A stretch of 64,000 bases of DNA from Chitinophagales bacterium (GTDB lineage: Bacteria > Bacteroidota > Bacteroidia > Chitinophagales > UBA2359), in contig JAHDFD010000012.1 of the NCBI GenBank assembly GCA_020628375.1, positions 30,352-94,351 on the forward strand. The letters are read 5' to 3'. Shown in pieces: positions 18,401 through 33,400 of the stretch. The position numbers were made by a program, and so were the translations under genes. Each line of letters starts with the position of its first letter. Positions within the stretch are counted from its first letter, which is position 1. The notes under the pieces were generated by a model that did not search any database, was not told the DNA's origin, and worked only from the letters and a program-made list of their open reading frames with translations.

Positions 18401-21400
18401 TTATTCACGAATTTATCCGGAGGGACGTATGATGTCGTAGTTCAGAATGCAGACCTTAGTTGTCAGGTTACCTACCCGAATGTAATTTTAGAAGATAAGG
18501 TTGCACCTGTAATCATTAATGTTAGTTCAACCAATGTAAGTGACTGTAGTGCCAATGATGGAACGATAACTATTTTAGCAAATACTGATCAAAGTGTAGA
18601 ATATTCTATTGATGGTGGAACGACTTTCCAATCTTCAAATTACTTTGATAATTTAGATGCAGGAACTTATCAGATCGTTGTTAGAAATATAGATGGAACT
18701 TGTGAAGTAACAAGTGCTGATATTATAATTACTGAACCTATTGCACCAGTTATAAATGGAGTAATTGGTATTGACCCAAGTGATTGTGATACGGAAGATG
18801 GTTCTATCACGATCAGTGCTATAGGTGGAAGTGGTACTTATGAGTATTCTATCGATGGAGGGTTCAGTTGGCAAACAGGAAACAGTTTTACAAATTTAGG
18901 AGCTGGTTCTTATAATATTTTAATCCGAAATTTAGATGGAACTTGTGAAGTTGCAGGTAATACTGAAATGCTAACGGCACCAGATGCACCAATTATTACC
19001 AATGTGGCAGCTACAAATCCTAGCGATTGTAATTTAAGCGATGGAAACATTACCATTACCGCTTCTGGAGGCAGCGGAAGCTTAGAATATTCTATCGATG
19101 GAGGATTAACATGGCAACCAAGTAATACTTTTACAGGTTTAGACGCTTCCTCAAATCCTCATGAAATACAAGTAAGAAATGTAATTGGCGAATCGTGTGT
19201 TGTTACTGGTTCAGTTATCATTTTAGAAGATAAAATAGCTCCAATTGTTACCAATGTAGTATCAAGTAATGTAAGCGACTGTAGTTTAACCGATGGAACA
19301 ATAACAATAACAGCTAATGCTTCGCAAAGTATAGAGTATTCTATTGATGGTGGAGCAACTTTCCAATCTTCCAACTACTTTGACAACTTAGCCGCTGGCA
19401 CCTATAACATTACCATCAGAAACGTAGATGGTACTTGTGAATTAGATGATGCATTGGTTATCATTACAAGCCCTATTGCACCTATTATAACAAATATAAA
19501 TAGTACAGATCCAAGTGATTGTGGAATAAACGATGGAAACATTACCATTTCTTCAGCAGGAGTTGGCGCAATAGAATACTCAATTGACGGTGGATTTACC
19601 TGGCAAGCAGGAAATACATTTACCAATCTAGGACCTGGTTCATACAACATTATTATACGAAATGATGATGGAACTTGTCAGGTAAGTGGTGGCGTTGAAA
19701 TATTAACCGCTCCTGATGCACCCATTATTACGAATGTAGCATACACCGATCCGACAGATTGTAATTTAACGGATGGTACAATTACTATTACGGCTATTGG
19801 AGGAAGTGGAAGTTATGAATATTCTATTGACGGAGGTTTAACATGGACGAACACAACCGGTGTTTTTACTGGATTAGATGCTTCCGGTAATCCTTATGAA
19901 ATAATCGTAAGAAATGCTGCTGATAATTCTTGTGAAGTTATAGGCTCAATAGTTATGATTGAAGATAAAGTAGCACCAATAATTACGAGTGTAACAGCAA
20001 CTAACATCACAGATTGTGATATAGATAATGGAACAATTACCATTCTGGCAGATGCAACACAAAGTGTAGAATATTCTATTGATGGAGGAACAACTTTCCA
20101 ATCTTCAAACTATTTTGATAACCTAAGCGCTGGAACTTATTTGATACGTGTAAGAAATGTAGATGGAACCTGTACAGTTTCTGCAGCAAATGTTACGATA
20201 ACCGAACCAAGTCTGCCTGTAATTAATAGTGCAAGTTCGACAAACCCAACTGATTGTGGAACAGCTAATGGTTCCATAATAGTTTCTGCTACCGGAGGTA
20301 TTCTGGAATATTCCATCGATGGTGGTTTGAACTGGCAACCAAGTAATGCTTTCACTGGTTTAGGGCCGGGAACCTATAATATTTCTGTTAGAAATGACGA
20401 TGGAACCTGTGAAGTGCTTTATACGAACAATCCGTTGATCTTAACTGCTCCGGATGCACCGATCATTATTAATACTGCATTCACTGACCCAACAGAATGT
20501 GGTGTGAATGATGGTACAATTGATATTACAGCGATCGCTGGTAATCCACCTTTGGAATACTCAATTGATGGTGGAATTAGCTGGCAGACGTCAAGCTCTT
20601 TCACCGGATTAGACGGTGGAATATATCAGATCCGTGTTCGTAACCAAGGGCTTCCTGCTAGTTGTGAGGTTACTTATCCGAACGTTATCTTAACAGATAA
20701 AGTAGCTCCGACAATTACAAGTGTAAGCAGTACCAATATCGATGATTGTGGTGAAACAAACGGAACGATAACCATATTGGCAAATGCTGATCAAAGTATC
20801 GAATATTCGATCGATGGCGGAGCAACTTTCCAGTCTTCAAATTACTTCGATAATTTATCTGCCGGATCTTATGATATTATAATTAGAAATGTAGATGGAA
20901 CCTGTGAAGTAAATGGTTCTACAGAAATAATAACGACACCTACACTACCGATCATTACAGATATTGCTTCTTCTGATCCAAGTAATTGTGATGTAAATGA
21001 TGGGCAGATCGTTATAACAGCAAATGGAATAGATGGAGCTTTAGAATATAGTATCGATGGAGGTCTGAACTGGCAATCTTCAAATGTGTTCACAGGTTTA
21101 GGTACAGGTTCTTATAATATAATCGTTCGTTATACAGATGGAACTTGTGCGGTGAGCAGTGTAGATAATCCACTAGTATTAACTGTACCAAATGCACCAG
21201 AAATCACGAATGTATCTTTTACAAATCCGAGCGATTGTGGATTGACAGATGGAACAATAACCATTTCAGCAATCAATGGAACAGGAACACTGGAATATTC
21301 GATCGATGGAGGACTTAATTATCAAACATCGAATATTTTCACTGGATTAATGGGTGGAACTTATCAGATAATTGTGAGGAATCAAGGACCTCCACCAAGC

Positions 21401-24400
21401 TGTGAGGTTAGTTACTTCAATATAATATTAACCAATAAAGTTGCGCCTTTAATAACAAGTGTTACCGCTTCAAATATTTCAGAATGTGAAGCTGATGATG
21501 GAACAATAACTATTTTAGCTGATGCTGACCAAAGCGTTGAATACTCCATTGATGGAGGAACAACTTATCAGTCATCTAACTATTTCGATAATCTGGAGGC
21601 AGGTGTTTATACCATAACTGTACGTAATGTTGATGGAACTTGTGAAGTTACTTATAATACAACGATAGAGATTACAGAACCCGACCAACCTGTAATTCAG
21701 GGAGTTTTAAGCGCGAATCCATCAAATTGTGGGGTAAATGATGGAACAATTACAATTACTGCTATTGGTGGAAGTGGAGTTTACGAATACTCCATAGACG
21801 GAGGTTTTAACTGGAACAGTTCGAATGCCTTTACCAACTTAGGTCCGGGGACTTATAATATACTTATCAGAAATGCCGATGGAACTTGTGAAGTTGCTTA
21901 TACGAGCAACCCGGTGTTTTTAATTGCACCTAATGCACCAATCATAGTAGATGTTTCTTTTACTGATCCAACAGAATGTGGAATTAATGATGGAACTATT
22001 TCAATTACTGCTTTAGCAGGAAGTGGATCGTATGAATACTCAATAGATGGTGGTTTAACATGGCAAACGTCTAATACTTTTACTGGCTTAGATGGAGGTA
22101 CTTATTCAATTTTTGTAAGGAATATTGATGATACATGTGAAGTGCAGGGAGCATTTGTTGAATTGACAGATAAAACTCAACCAATCATTACAGATATAAG
22201 CAGTACTAATGTCACAGATTGTGGTATTAGTGATGGAACAATTACTGTATTTGCAGATGCCGGACAAAGTATTGAATATAGTATTGATGGAGGTATAACA
22301 TGGCAAAGTTCAAATTACTTTGATAACCTTCAAGGTGGCTTATACGAAGTAACAGTAAGAAATATTGACGGTACTTGTGAAGCCAGTGAACAAGATATCT
22401 TGATTACAACTCCGATTGCTCCGGTTATTAATCTGATCACTGTAAATGACCCTTCAGATTGTGGAGAAGCAGATGGTCAGATGACTATTACTGCTACATT
22501 CAATCCTGCTACCGGAATAGAATACTCAATTGATGGTGGTATAACTTGGCAAGCATCTAACACTTTTACCAATTTAAGCGCAGGAACCTATGTCGTTGCT
22601 ATCAGAAATGGTGATGAAACCTGTTTGGTCTTTAATCCGGTGGATATCATATTGAACGATAATTGTGGACCAATCGATGATTGCCCGGATATCAATAGTG
22701 TTTTGGCAATGCAAACAGATATTTGTTCTGGTCAGGATGGTGATTTTATAATAAATACCGATGAATCGTTAAATGGAGAGCTGCTTAACTATGTATTGGT
22801 TAACCCTGCAGCCAATCTGAACCCTTATACATTAGCAGAAACAGGATTCGTACAAGTGAATGATCAAACAGCTTCTATTCAGATAGAAATGCCTGAAAAT
22901 ACTACTTGTGATGTGTTTAATGTTGAAGTATACGTTTATCTCGATGATACAACGATCAACAATCTAGGGCTCGACGCCGATTGTACGCCTTTCGTTGCAA
23001 CGAATATAACGATCTGGCCTGACCCTATAAATATGTTACCAGAGATCTCTGCAAGTAACGGATGTGCGATAGCACTTACTTCTGATTGCCCTTCTTATTT
23101 TACTAGCCCTTCAATTGTGATACTTGAACCAGGGCAAACCGGAAGTGCAACACAATCAGTAACGATCAATGCTCCTGAAGGAAGTCCATGTAATGATTTT
23201 GTAACGACTATTGATTTAAGTGCTGAATTTTGTGAGCCTGGTTGTGAATTATTCTGTCCGGGAAGTATCGACCGTTGTGTAGATAGCAATAATTGTATTT
23301 GGACAGCAGATACAGCTTTGGACCCAATATTAACTGACTGTAATGATGTTTCATTATTATATGCCGTACTTGGACCAGATGGAAGTCCGACTTCAGGTGC
23401 AAATACTTTAGAAGATTTTGAGTTTGAATTAGGTATCAGTACGGTAATTTGGGTGTTAACCGATAATACAAATCCAGCGATCAGAACTCAATGTTCATTT
23501 ACGGTGAATATTTCAGATTGTGAAGCACCTCAGATTTTAACTTGCCCCAATGATACACTCGATCCAATTTGTGGACGTGATAATTTAGATCTATGGTTGA
23601 ACTCATTCAATGGAGTCGATAATTGTGATGATGATCTTTCTGTAACTTATGTGTTATTAGAACAAGAAGAACTTTGTGCTAGCACTTTTTCAGCTACTTA
23701 TGAATTTACCTTAACAGATGATTATGGAAATTCAACTTCTTGTATTGCAACTTATGAAAATTTAGACAATACAGCTCCCGAAGTGTCTGCTCCTGAAGAG
23801 CTTATTATTTCTTGCGAGGATGATATATTTACTTTAGTTGAACCATGGTTAGGATCTGTCTTTACAGGTGATGATTGTAGCAGAATAGATCGGGTATTGA
23901 ATACCTTGGATTTTGATGATCTGACAAATATTGACTTCTGTACCGCCGATACTATTGAAGTCATGTTTACCGCTTTTGATGAGTGTGGGAATACCAATAC
24001 CGGAATCTCAAGAATCATCATAGAAGAAGACGAAACTCCTCCTGTATTTGTAAATTGCCCTGATAATATTACCGTAGGTGTAGATGTAAGCGCGTGTACT
24101 GCGAATATCTCTTTCTCAACTCCTGTAGCAGAAGACTGCTCAGGAAGTAACTTCAACAATGTAACAGTAACGCAAATTACTGGTATGCCTTCTGGTACTA
24201 TTTTCCCATTCGGAGAAACATTAATCGAATTTGAAGCAGTAGATCCTTGTGGCAACGCTGACACTTGTTCGTTTATAATTAATGTTATAGATACCGATTC
24301 ACCGCAAATTCTATGTCCTACTGCAGATATTTATGTTTGTGCCGATGCAGGAACTTGTTCTTGGGTTGGAGACCAACAATTACAGCCTATTTCTTTCTTC

Positions 24401-27400
24401 GAGAATTGCCCTGAATTTGTGGTTTTCCACGAAATTACAGGAGCAACCGAACAAACCGGAGGAGGAACGGCAGTTGGCGAAAACCTGAATATTGGTTTCA
24501 ATACGATTACTTACACTATTCTTGGAGGTGATCAGAGTGAATTTGCTACTTGTTCTTTCAATGTAATCGTTGAAGATTGTGAAGCACCCGATATCACTTG
24601 TTCTGATATAGTTGTTGATTGTGGGGCTGAAGATATAGAAGGTTGGGCAACGAATATTATTAATACGGCTGATGATCTGTGTGGAATCACAACCGTAGAT
24701 TACCAACTATTCAACGATATTAGTGCATGTGGAAATACAATTAATCAGGTTTACGAATTTACAGTTACAGATGAAGCAGGAAATTCAACTACTTGTTATG
24801 CTAACTATAAATCTATAGATACCATCAAGCCAAATCTGAATATTCCTCAGAATTTAACATTGAATTGTGGAGATGATATGGTAGCAATGGCAATTGATTG
24901 GGTTAATTCAGCAAATGCAAATGATGCTTGTGGAATTACTGAGTTGGCAAATAATTTCAATTATAATTCACTAAGCACTGCTTGTAATGGAACTACAATA
25001 CCTGTAAGCTTTACGGCTTTTGATGAATGTGGAAATGATAGTACAGCTGTTGCCAATATCATTATTGCACCAGATACTACACCTCCTGTATTTATCAATT
25101 GCCCTGCAAATATGATCGTGAATACCGATGCTGATATTTGCACGGCTAATATTATTTATTCTACGCCAATTGCTGAAGATTGTAATGGTGTAGCTGTAAC
25201 CTTTACGTCTGGTATTCCTTCAGGACAAGCTTTCCCCATTGGTACAACCGATATTGTTTTCACCGCTACAGATGTTTGTGGATTGACAACGACCTGTGAA
25301 TTCAGTATTACCGTTATTGATTCTCAAAACCCTGAAATTGTTTGTCCGAGCAGTATCAACGTGTGTAATGATGATAACGCATGCTTCTGGACAGCTGATA
25401 CTTCTGCTGATCCGACCTATGCCGATTGCTTAACAACTAATCTGAACTACGTTATCAATAATCCTGATGGAACTACTGTTACCGGTGATGGCTTGATCTC
25501 AGAAGATATGTACGAATTCCAATTGGGGTCGAGTTCTGTAAGCTACTTTATAAATGATGGAACGAATAGCACTTCGTGTAACTTCACTGTGAATGTACAG
25601 AATTGTACTGAAGGATATTTTGACTTGCCGAGTTTCTGGTGTCAGAACGATTCTATATATGATTTTGAAATCGGAACGAACTTATTTGCTTCACCTGCAA
25701 GTGCAAGCATAACAATGGTTTCCGATCCGGTTGGTTTTATCAGTGGAAGCGGAACAGCATGGCAATTCGATCCGGCGGGAGGTATTCTGAATAATCCAAA
25801 TGACGGAACATCAACTGTAAATATTACCTTAACTGTTGATAATGGTGCAGCTTGTACTATTAGTTACACACAAGAGGTAGTTGTGAACCAATCAGGAAAT
25901 GCAGATTTCTTCCTGCCAACTGCTTATTGTGAAGCTGCCGGAATAATCGCACTGGATTTGGATAATACAGTGAACGATGGTATGGGAATGGAAACAATGA
26001 TTGCTGAATATGTAACATGGTCAGGACCAGCAGTGGTTGAGAATGCTGATGGTATTTCTGCAAGCTTTGATCCGAGTATATATGGTGAAGGAGTTTATGA
26101 AATTTGTGCAACAGTAGGTGCACCTGCCTGTGAGGAAACAGTATGTCATACTATAAGCGTAGGAGATGCTACAACTGCTATTATCAGCGATTTTACACAG
26201 TGTGCTAATCAAAGCGGCTTATTTTCTTTACTCGATATCATTGCACCTACATCAACAATGGGGGGCACATTTACGCTTATGAATGTTGTAAATGGAGCAA
26301 ATGTAGCATTGATGGATAATAATATTATCTATAATTACTCAAATTCCACATTCCCGATAATTATAGAAATCCAATACGGTTTCGATATAAATAATGATGG
26401 AGATTATGATGACCTTTGTGAGTCAGTCGATATGGCAACAATTACGATAATCGAACAGCCCAATCCAAGCTTCGATCTACCTTCTTCATTCTGTGAATTA
26501 GATGATTTTGGTAATAATATTACTTATGACCTTACGGACTATCTGACAAGTGAAACTTACAGTATTACAAGTAATTATACTTATGGCTGGGAAATCGTTT
26601 CAGGACCAGCTACGATCAATGCCGAAGGAACTGTTTTCGATCCGAATGGAATTGGATTGGTTACCATTCAATTGACCGATACTATTTCAGAAAATAGCCT
26701 GAATTGTATTGCTCAATGGCAGGAAACTATTCTGATCGAATCTTTCCCTTGTAGTGGAGATTGTGGTGAGGCTGAAGATTTAGACATTCAGGATAATGTT
26801 ATTTGTGCCACAGAAATACTAACATTAAATATCATTAATGATGGAGAAGTTGTCTATCCGGATAATGATGGAAACTTACTTGGTGATTATTACTTAGATG
26901 TTACTACTGATGATAACTTTAATCCTTATACAGATACACCTGTTAACAGAATTGTATGGGGTAATGATTTGTCAGAAGGAACAGACTTAGGAACTTTATT
27001 CTTTGGTGAAAATACGATTTCAGGTTTAGCTGGTTTAGGTATAGAAGCAAACGAGGTATATTATTTGTATGGTTCTGTTTGGGAAGATGATGGAAGCATT
27101 CCTTTAGTAGAATGTAGAGATGTAACACCTGCAAGCCCGTTCATTGTTTTAGATCCGATCATTATTGATGCCACTGACTGTGCTTGTAATAATAATGAAA
27201 CAGATCAGTTCAATGGAACACATGCAATTACGATTACGCCAAATGGAGGAGCGCCAGTAGCATTCGATTCGTTGGATGTATTTATGGCAGCAAGTTTTGG
27301 AATAGGAGAAAACTATACTTGGACTGGTTATGGAACTACGCCAACAAGTGGTACTGCCAACAATGGAGAAAGTTTTGACATAACTGTTTTTGATGGACAG

Positions 27401-30400
27401 CCTTGGGCGATTACCATAACAGATAATCAAGGTTGTGAAAAAACGATCAGTGGTAACTGTCAGGTGCCTCAACCAGATTTGATCGGCTTATCTGATAACT
27501 GTACGAGTGATCCGATTTACAAAATTTATGATGATCGATTATTCGACGAAAATTTTGAATCTAATTTGACTGTAAACCAAGCGCCGAATGTTATAGGTGT
27601 TAATACATGGCCGGGTGATGTTTTCTTCAATCTTGAAGGATACCATTATCAAATTGGTCCTTTCGATGGTTCAAATGCTCCATTACTAAACGATGAATTT
27701 GAATTAACAATGGAATTTTCAAACCTAGTTACCAATTGCCCTAATACAGACCCTCAATTTGCGGTTTCTATCTATGTAAATGGAAATAGTTATTTCGATT
27801 TCTACGAAATTCCATTCCCGTTATTAGTTGGAGAAACCTATACTTTTGATGAAAATTCAATGCAGTTCTTCGGAACTCCGATCGATCCGATCACTTCATC
27901 TGATATTATAGATATTTACATCACTTCTGCTGCTGCTAATTGTCAGCCTGACGATAATGTTAATGGTTGGTCAGCCGATATCGATATTAACTTTGAAGCT
28001 ACATTCAGTAACTTCCCGAATGTTACTTTCGATATAAATGAATTAGATATAAATGGTAATACCTTCGCTGCACCTGAAGGTTTACTGACATACAATAATG
28101 ATGGTTCAGCTAGTATTAATCCAGGAGCTGCCGGCGATGGCGGACAATTCCTGATTACTTACTGTGAACTTGATAATCCTTCAGCAGGCTGTGAGGTTTG
28201 TATCGAAGAAATTATTAATATTTACCCAACATTAAATCCAGGGTTTAATATGGTTCCGAGTATCTGTACTGATGCTCCGCCAGTACCGCTTGTTCCTGTT
28301 GATTTGGCAAATTATGTTTTCCCAGATGTGTTTACCGCACAACCAACTGGTAATAATCTGGATGATTATACAGGCTGGTCTGGTCCGGGAGTTACCGATA
28401 ATGGAAATGGAACGGGTATATTCGATCCATCGAATCTGATACCGGGAGTTTATACCATTAATTTCTTTGCAGGCTATGACGATTGTAAAGAATATTATAG
28501 TCAAAGTGTTGAAGTATATGACATTCCGAACGCAACGATTAACGACTTTAAGGTTTGTGAAGCCGATGGCACATTTAACCTTACACAATTATTCATCAAT
28601 GGAGTTACAACAACAGGTGGTTATTTCTCAGCTTCGGCAGGAACTGTAAATGGCAATATCCTGATTTTAGATGAATTGGGTTGTGCTGGAATAGGATCTG
28701 ATGCTATAACGATCAACTATACTGTTGGAAATGAAAGCATTGGATGTGAAGGTAATGATACTGCTGCCTTAACGGTTTGTCCTGATGTAGATGCAAGCTT
28801 TACCATACCAACAGCAGTATGTGCCAATCCTATAAATGTTAATATTCCGATACAGCTAATGCCAGATGTAGTTCCTCCGGCTTGTACACCAGATTCGACT
28901 GCAATCTGGACTGTAGAATATCTGAATGTATTTACAGGTCAGTTAGAACCAGCGAATGGAATTATAGATTTAGACAACTTTATGGCTGAATTTGATGCAT
29001 TGGCTGCAACACAGGGTGTGTTTTTACCTGCTACATTTGAAATTACTTTTGAATTAGGAAATGGTGATTGTAGAGAATCGTATAGTAGAACAATAACAGT
29101 TGTTGATGAACTTGTTGCCGACTTAGGCAGTGATCTTTCTATTTGCTACGATGCAATGGGAATTGATCTTACTGGATTCTTTGGTTTCAACACAACACCA
29201 GGTGGAAGTTGGACATTGACGAATACAAGTTTCACCGGAACTATTGAAACACCTTATGGTATTTTTGGAAATACATTCCTTCCTCCTTTTTCTGAGTCTG
29301 GTGAATGTTATACCATTACTTATACTGTAGAAGACGATAGAGGGTTGTGTGCAACAGATACTGATGATATCGAAATTTGTATTACACCTACTCCGGGAAC
29401 AATGATCGATCTCCCAAGTGGTTTCTGTGCGGTAAATCAGATCGACAATGGATTTGAAGAAGCCAATATTATTAATCTGGCAAACTACATTACAAGTGAT
29501 GCTAATAATAATATTCAGATCGATAGTGTAAGCTGGGAAATTGTCGCTCCAGATATTTTTGCTGATACGATCTACACCGGAGCACCTAGTAACGAAGTAT
29601 TATTAGATGTAAGTCAGTTATTTGGCCTGGTGAGTATCCGTTATACGGAAACTTCTTCATTCAATGGAATCGATTGCACGGTTAGCTATGAAGAACTAGT
29701 TGAAATTTATCCGGATGTGGATCCGAGCTTTATTTGTCCTCAGACGATATGTATTGACGATTATGATGAATTTAATCCTCTTATGCTTTTCCCTGAAAAT
29801 CCTTTAAGTAATATGGGATATGAATTTGCAGAAGGTGATACATTGATCTGTCAGGATCCACTCTTTGAATATTTGAACGATAATGTGATATGGAGTTTAG
29901 AAGCTGTAGATGTCAATGGAATTCCTTTTGGTTCAAATGCTTTACAGAATGTATATGATTGTAGCGATGCATTTAACAATCAAACTGCACTTTTTGCATT
30001 GCCGGAAGTAGCAGGAACTTATACTGTAAGCTTAACAATGGGTAAAGGAGACTGTAAAGAATCACATACTTGTGTAATTCAGGTATTGGACAATCAATTA
30101 ACTGAAATATTTACAGCAAATGCCGATACTGTTTGTATTGCAGGTGGTCCGATTGATCTGAATTTATATTTACCAAACGGCTTTGCTAACTCTGGTACTT
30201 TTAGTGGGAATGGAGTTGTTGGAAATTTATTCTATCCTGAACAAGCAGGTTTATTCGATCATACAATTTGTTACGAATCTATAAATGGTTTTGGTACTTG
30301 TGATGGTACTCAGGATTGTATCAATATTCATGTTGAGCAATCTGTCGATGCTTCATGGATGCCACAGTCATTCTGGTGTGAGCAGGATACAATCGTGCTT

Positions 30401-33400
30401 ATTCCGAATAATACCAGCCAGTTTGGTTATTTCAGTGCAAACGATCTGTATATTAATTCATTGATAGAACCACATCCGGTAATTAATGGAGGTGCTATCA
30501 TTTACCCGAATAATTTAGCGAATTACAGTCCTTTTGAGATTACTTATAATATTAGTTCTGATTTTGGTACTTGTACCGATTCTGAAACACACATTATTAA
30601 TGTGGGTGCTGATGTTAATGCTGAATTAATAGACGATATTACAATTTGTTATACTGAAGATGTTGATCTTACAGCATTCTTTACCGATAATACAACAACT
30701 GGTGGTCATTTTTCAGGTGCTGGTCTTGAAGGAGGACAACTGGTTCCTTCTCCTGAAGGTGGTACGTATAATATTACTTATACCGTTGGAACTTTCGGAA
30801 GTGCTTGTGGATTAGCTTCTGATGAAATAATGATCACCGTTATTCCTGCGCCAAATGCAGATTTCGATCTACCGGGAGCTTTGTGCGAATTACAGGCTTT
30901 TGAATTCTATTATTTACCGGATTTCTTATTACCTGATGCCGATACAAACGGTAGCTGGAGTATTGTTGCCGGAGGAGGAATATTAAATGCAGGTAATTAC
31001 CTTCCTGATGGTTATGTTGGAAGTGTAACTATACGTTATACGGTTGGTGAGGGAACTTGTACGATCTACCACGATGAAGTAGTGTTAGTAGGTAGCGATC
31101 TTGATCCGAGTTTTGAATTACCACTTCAAATGTGTGTAGGAGAAAGCTATTTCTTAGACGGTTTTGCCGAAACAACGGGCTATCCTTGGTCTGGTATTGA
31201 TGTTGTTAACGGCACATTTACACCAACTGAAACAGGTACATATACTATTACCCATACAGTTGGCACAGGCTTATGTGAAGAAATTTTCAGCCTTAGTGTA
31301 GAAGTTGAAAATGGTGATGCTTCATTAATCGTTCTGAATACTTATGAGGCATGTATTAATGATTTAACTCCGATAGCGATTAGTGGCGATTATAACAATA
31401 CTTTCAATTTATATGATGAAGATGGAAATCTGTTAATAGAAGGAATTAATTTCTTACAGGATGTATTTGATATAAGCCCTTATGTGACCGGAGCAGGAGA
31501 ATACATATTTGAAGTTGAATCTGTAAGCGATAGTGGTTGTGGTAATGTATCGACTTTGGTTAGTTATACAGTTAGCGAACAGCCCGAAATTGCTGATGTA
31601 TTAACTACTTGTACTGATCCTGAAACGGGCTTGGCAAATGTTACAGTTGTCGGATTAGGTGGAAAACCTGGTTATTGTGTATCTGTTGATGGTGGAGATA
31701 CCTTTACTGAGCCGGGAGATATAACTGTTGATCTGGCACCTGGCTTACAGCAAATTATTATCAAAGACGCTTTCGGCTGTTATTCGGCTCCTTACGAATT
31801 AAATATTGATGCACCTTTAAGTTTTGAAGTATTCCATAGTTGTACAGATGCAAATGGTTTTGCTCAGTTGGAAGTTGTACCAAGCGGAGGCTCTGGAAAT
31901 TACACTGTTTTCTTGAATGGTGTTCTTGTTCAAGGCTTTATTCATACGGTAAGTGTAGGTGAGAATGTCGTAAGTGTGGTTGATAGCAATAATTGTTTAA
32001 CCGATACACAATCAATTATTATTGGCGAATCGGTTAGTTTCGATACTTATGTAAGCTGTCCTGATGAAAATGGACTGGTAGAAATAAATGTACTATACGT
32101 TGGCGCGCAGGAATATACTATTTCTGTCGATGGAATTCCGTTTACGAATCCATTCTTTATTGATCCGAATGTTTATGATGGAATCTTTATTGATATTTCG
32201 TTGGAAGGCTGTATTACAGATGGCTTATACCTTGAATTGCCAAACACAATTGAGGCAGGTATTGAGACGATCGGGTGTTATGATGCTTCTACAGAATTTG
32301 CGTTTGTCGATCTGTATGCTTCTGGTGGTTCAGGAAACTATCAGTTAATAATCAATGGAGGTATTCCACAGGCATTCGGCGATGGTAGTTTCTATTTAGG
32401 GGCAGGAACTTATACTTTTGAAATATTGGATGACAGATCGTGTAGTTCCGGAGTTTTCATTGCTGAAATAGGACCTGAAGCGTTCAATAATCCTGGTTTG
32501 GCGAGTGAATCAGTAAGTGTTGCCTGTGAGGATTCAGATATAATTCTGATAGGAAACGGTGCTATAGCCGGACAAAGTTATGAATGGTATAATGCCGATG
32601 GTGATCTGATCTTTACAGGTGATGTATTTATTCCTGAATTATTCGGTGAAGGTATTTATTCATTCTTTATAGCTATTGCCGATAATCAGGGCTGTCAGGG
32701 TGATCTGCTTGCATTCAATGTTATTGTAGATGAAACCTACTGTAACGATGGTATTGTAGATGATACCGGCACCGATGAAACTGGTACGGATGAAACCGGA
32801 ACAGAAGAAGGAGGTACGGATGAAACGGGTACAGATGAAACGGGCACCGATGAAACGGGCACCGATGATGGGGCTACAGACGGAGGAACAGGTTCGTGTG
32901 CAACACCACCACAATGTAATGCTGGAAGTGTATGTATATTACCAATGACTCCAACCATGCTTTGTGCCGATGCTTGTAATATTCAAGGATTAAGTATTAT
33001 TGAAACAGAATCGACCTATCATTGTTCTATCGAAGAATTACCAAATGGATGTGTGATGTACACACCACTTCCGGGAATGGAGGCTATTGGTTCTGATACG
33101 GTAATTATACTTTATTCAGATGGAGAAAATTGCCTCGAAGTCGTATTCAATTTAGAGATCAGTAATGATTGTGGAACGAACAATCCACCGATTGCAGTGG
33201 ATGATTATGAAACGTCAGATGAAGCAGGTTTCTATATATATCCATTAACAAACGACAGCGATCCTGATAATGATCCGATTTCGATCTGTGCAGTTGAAAC
33301 ACCAGAAAATGGAGCGGTATTCATCGAAGGAGATGCTTTCTTCTATTTCCCTGATCCTGGATTCTATGGTACAGATACGTTTGAATATACTATTTGTGAT

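Noticed and set aside
13690..22670. CRISPR-like periodicity
   Set aside because: The periods are protein-coding, of 240 and 590 bp, in frame, with diverged copies and no short constant repeat or spacers.
23752..24264. 170-residue open frame on the - strand
   Set aside because: It lies wholly opposite the giant adhesin, has a low-complexity Ser/Val-rich translation and no start signals. The same holds for the many other antisense frames under the repeats.
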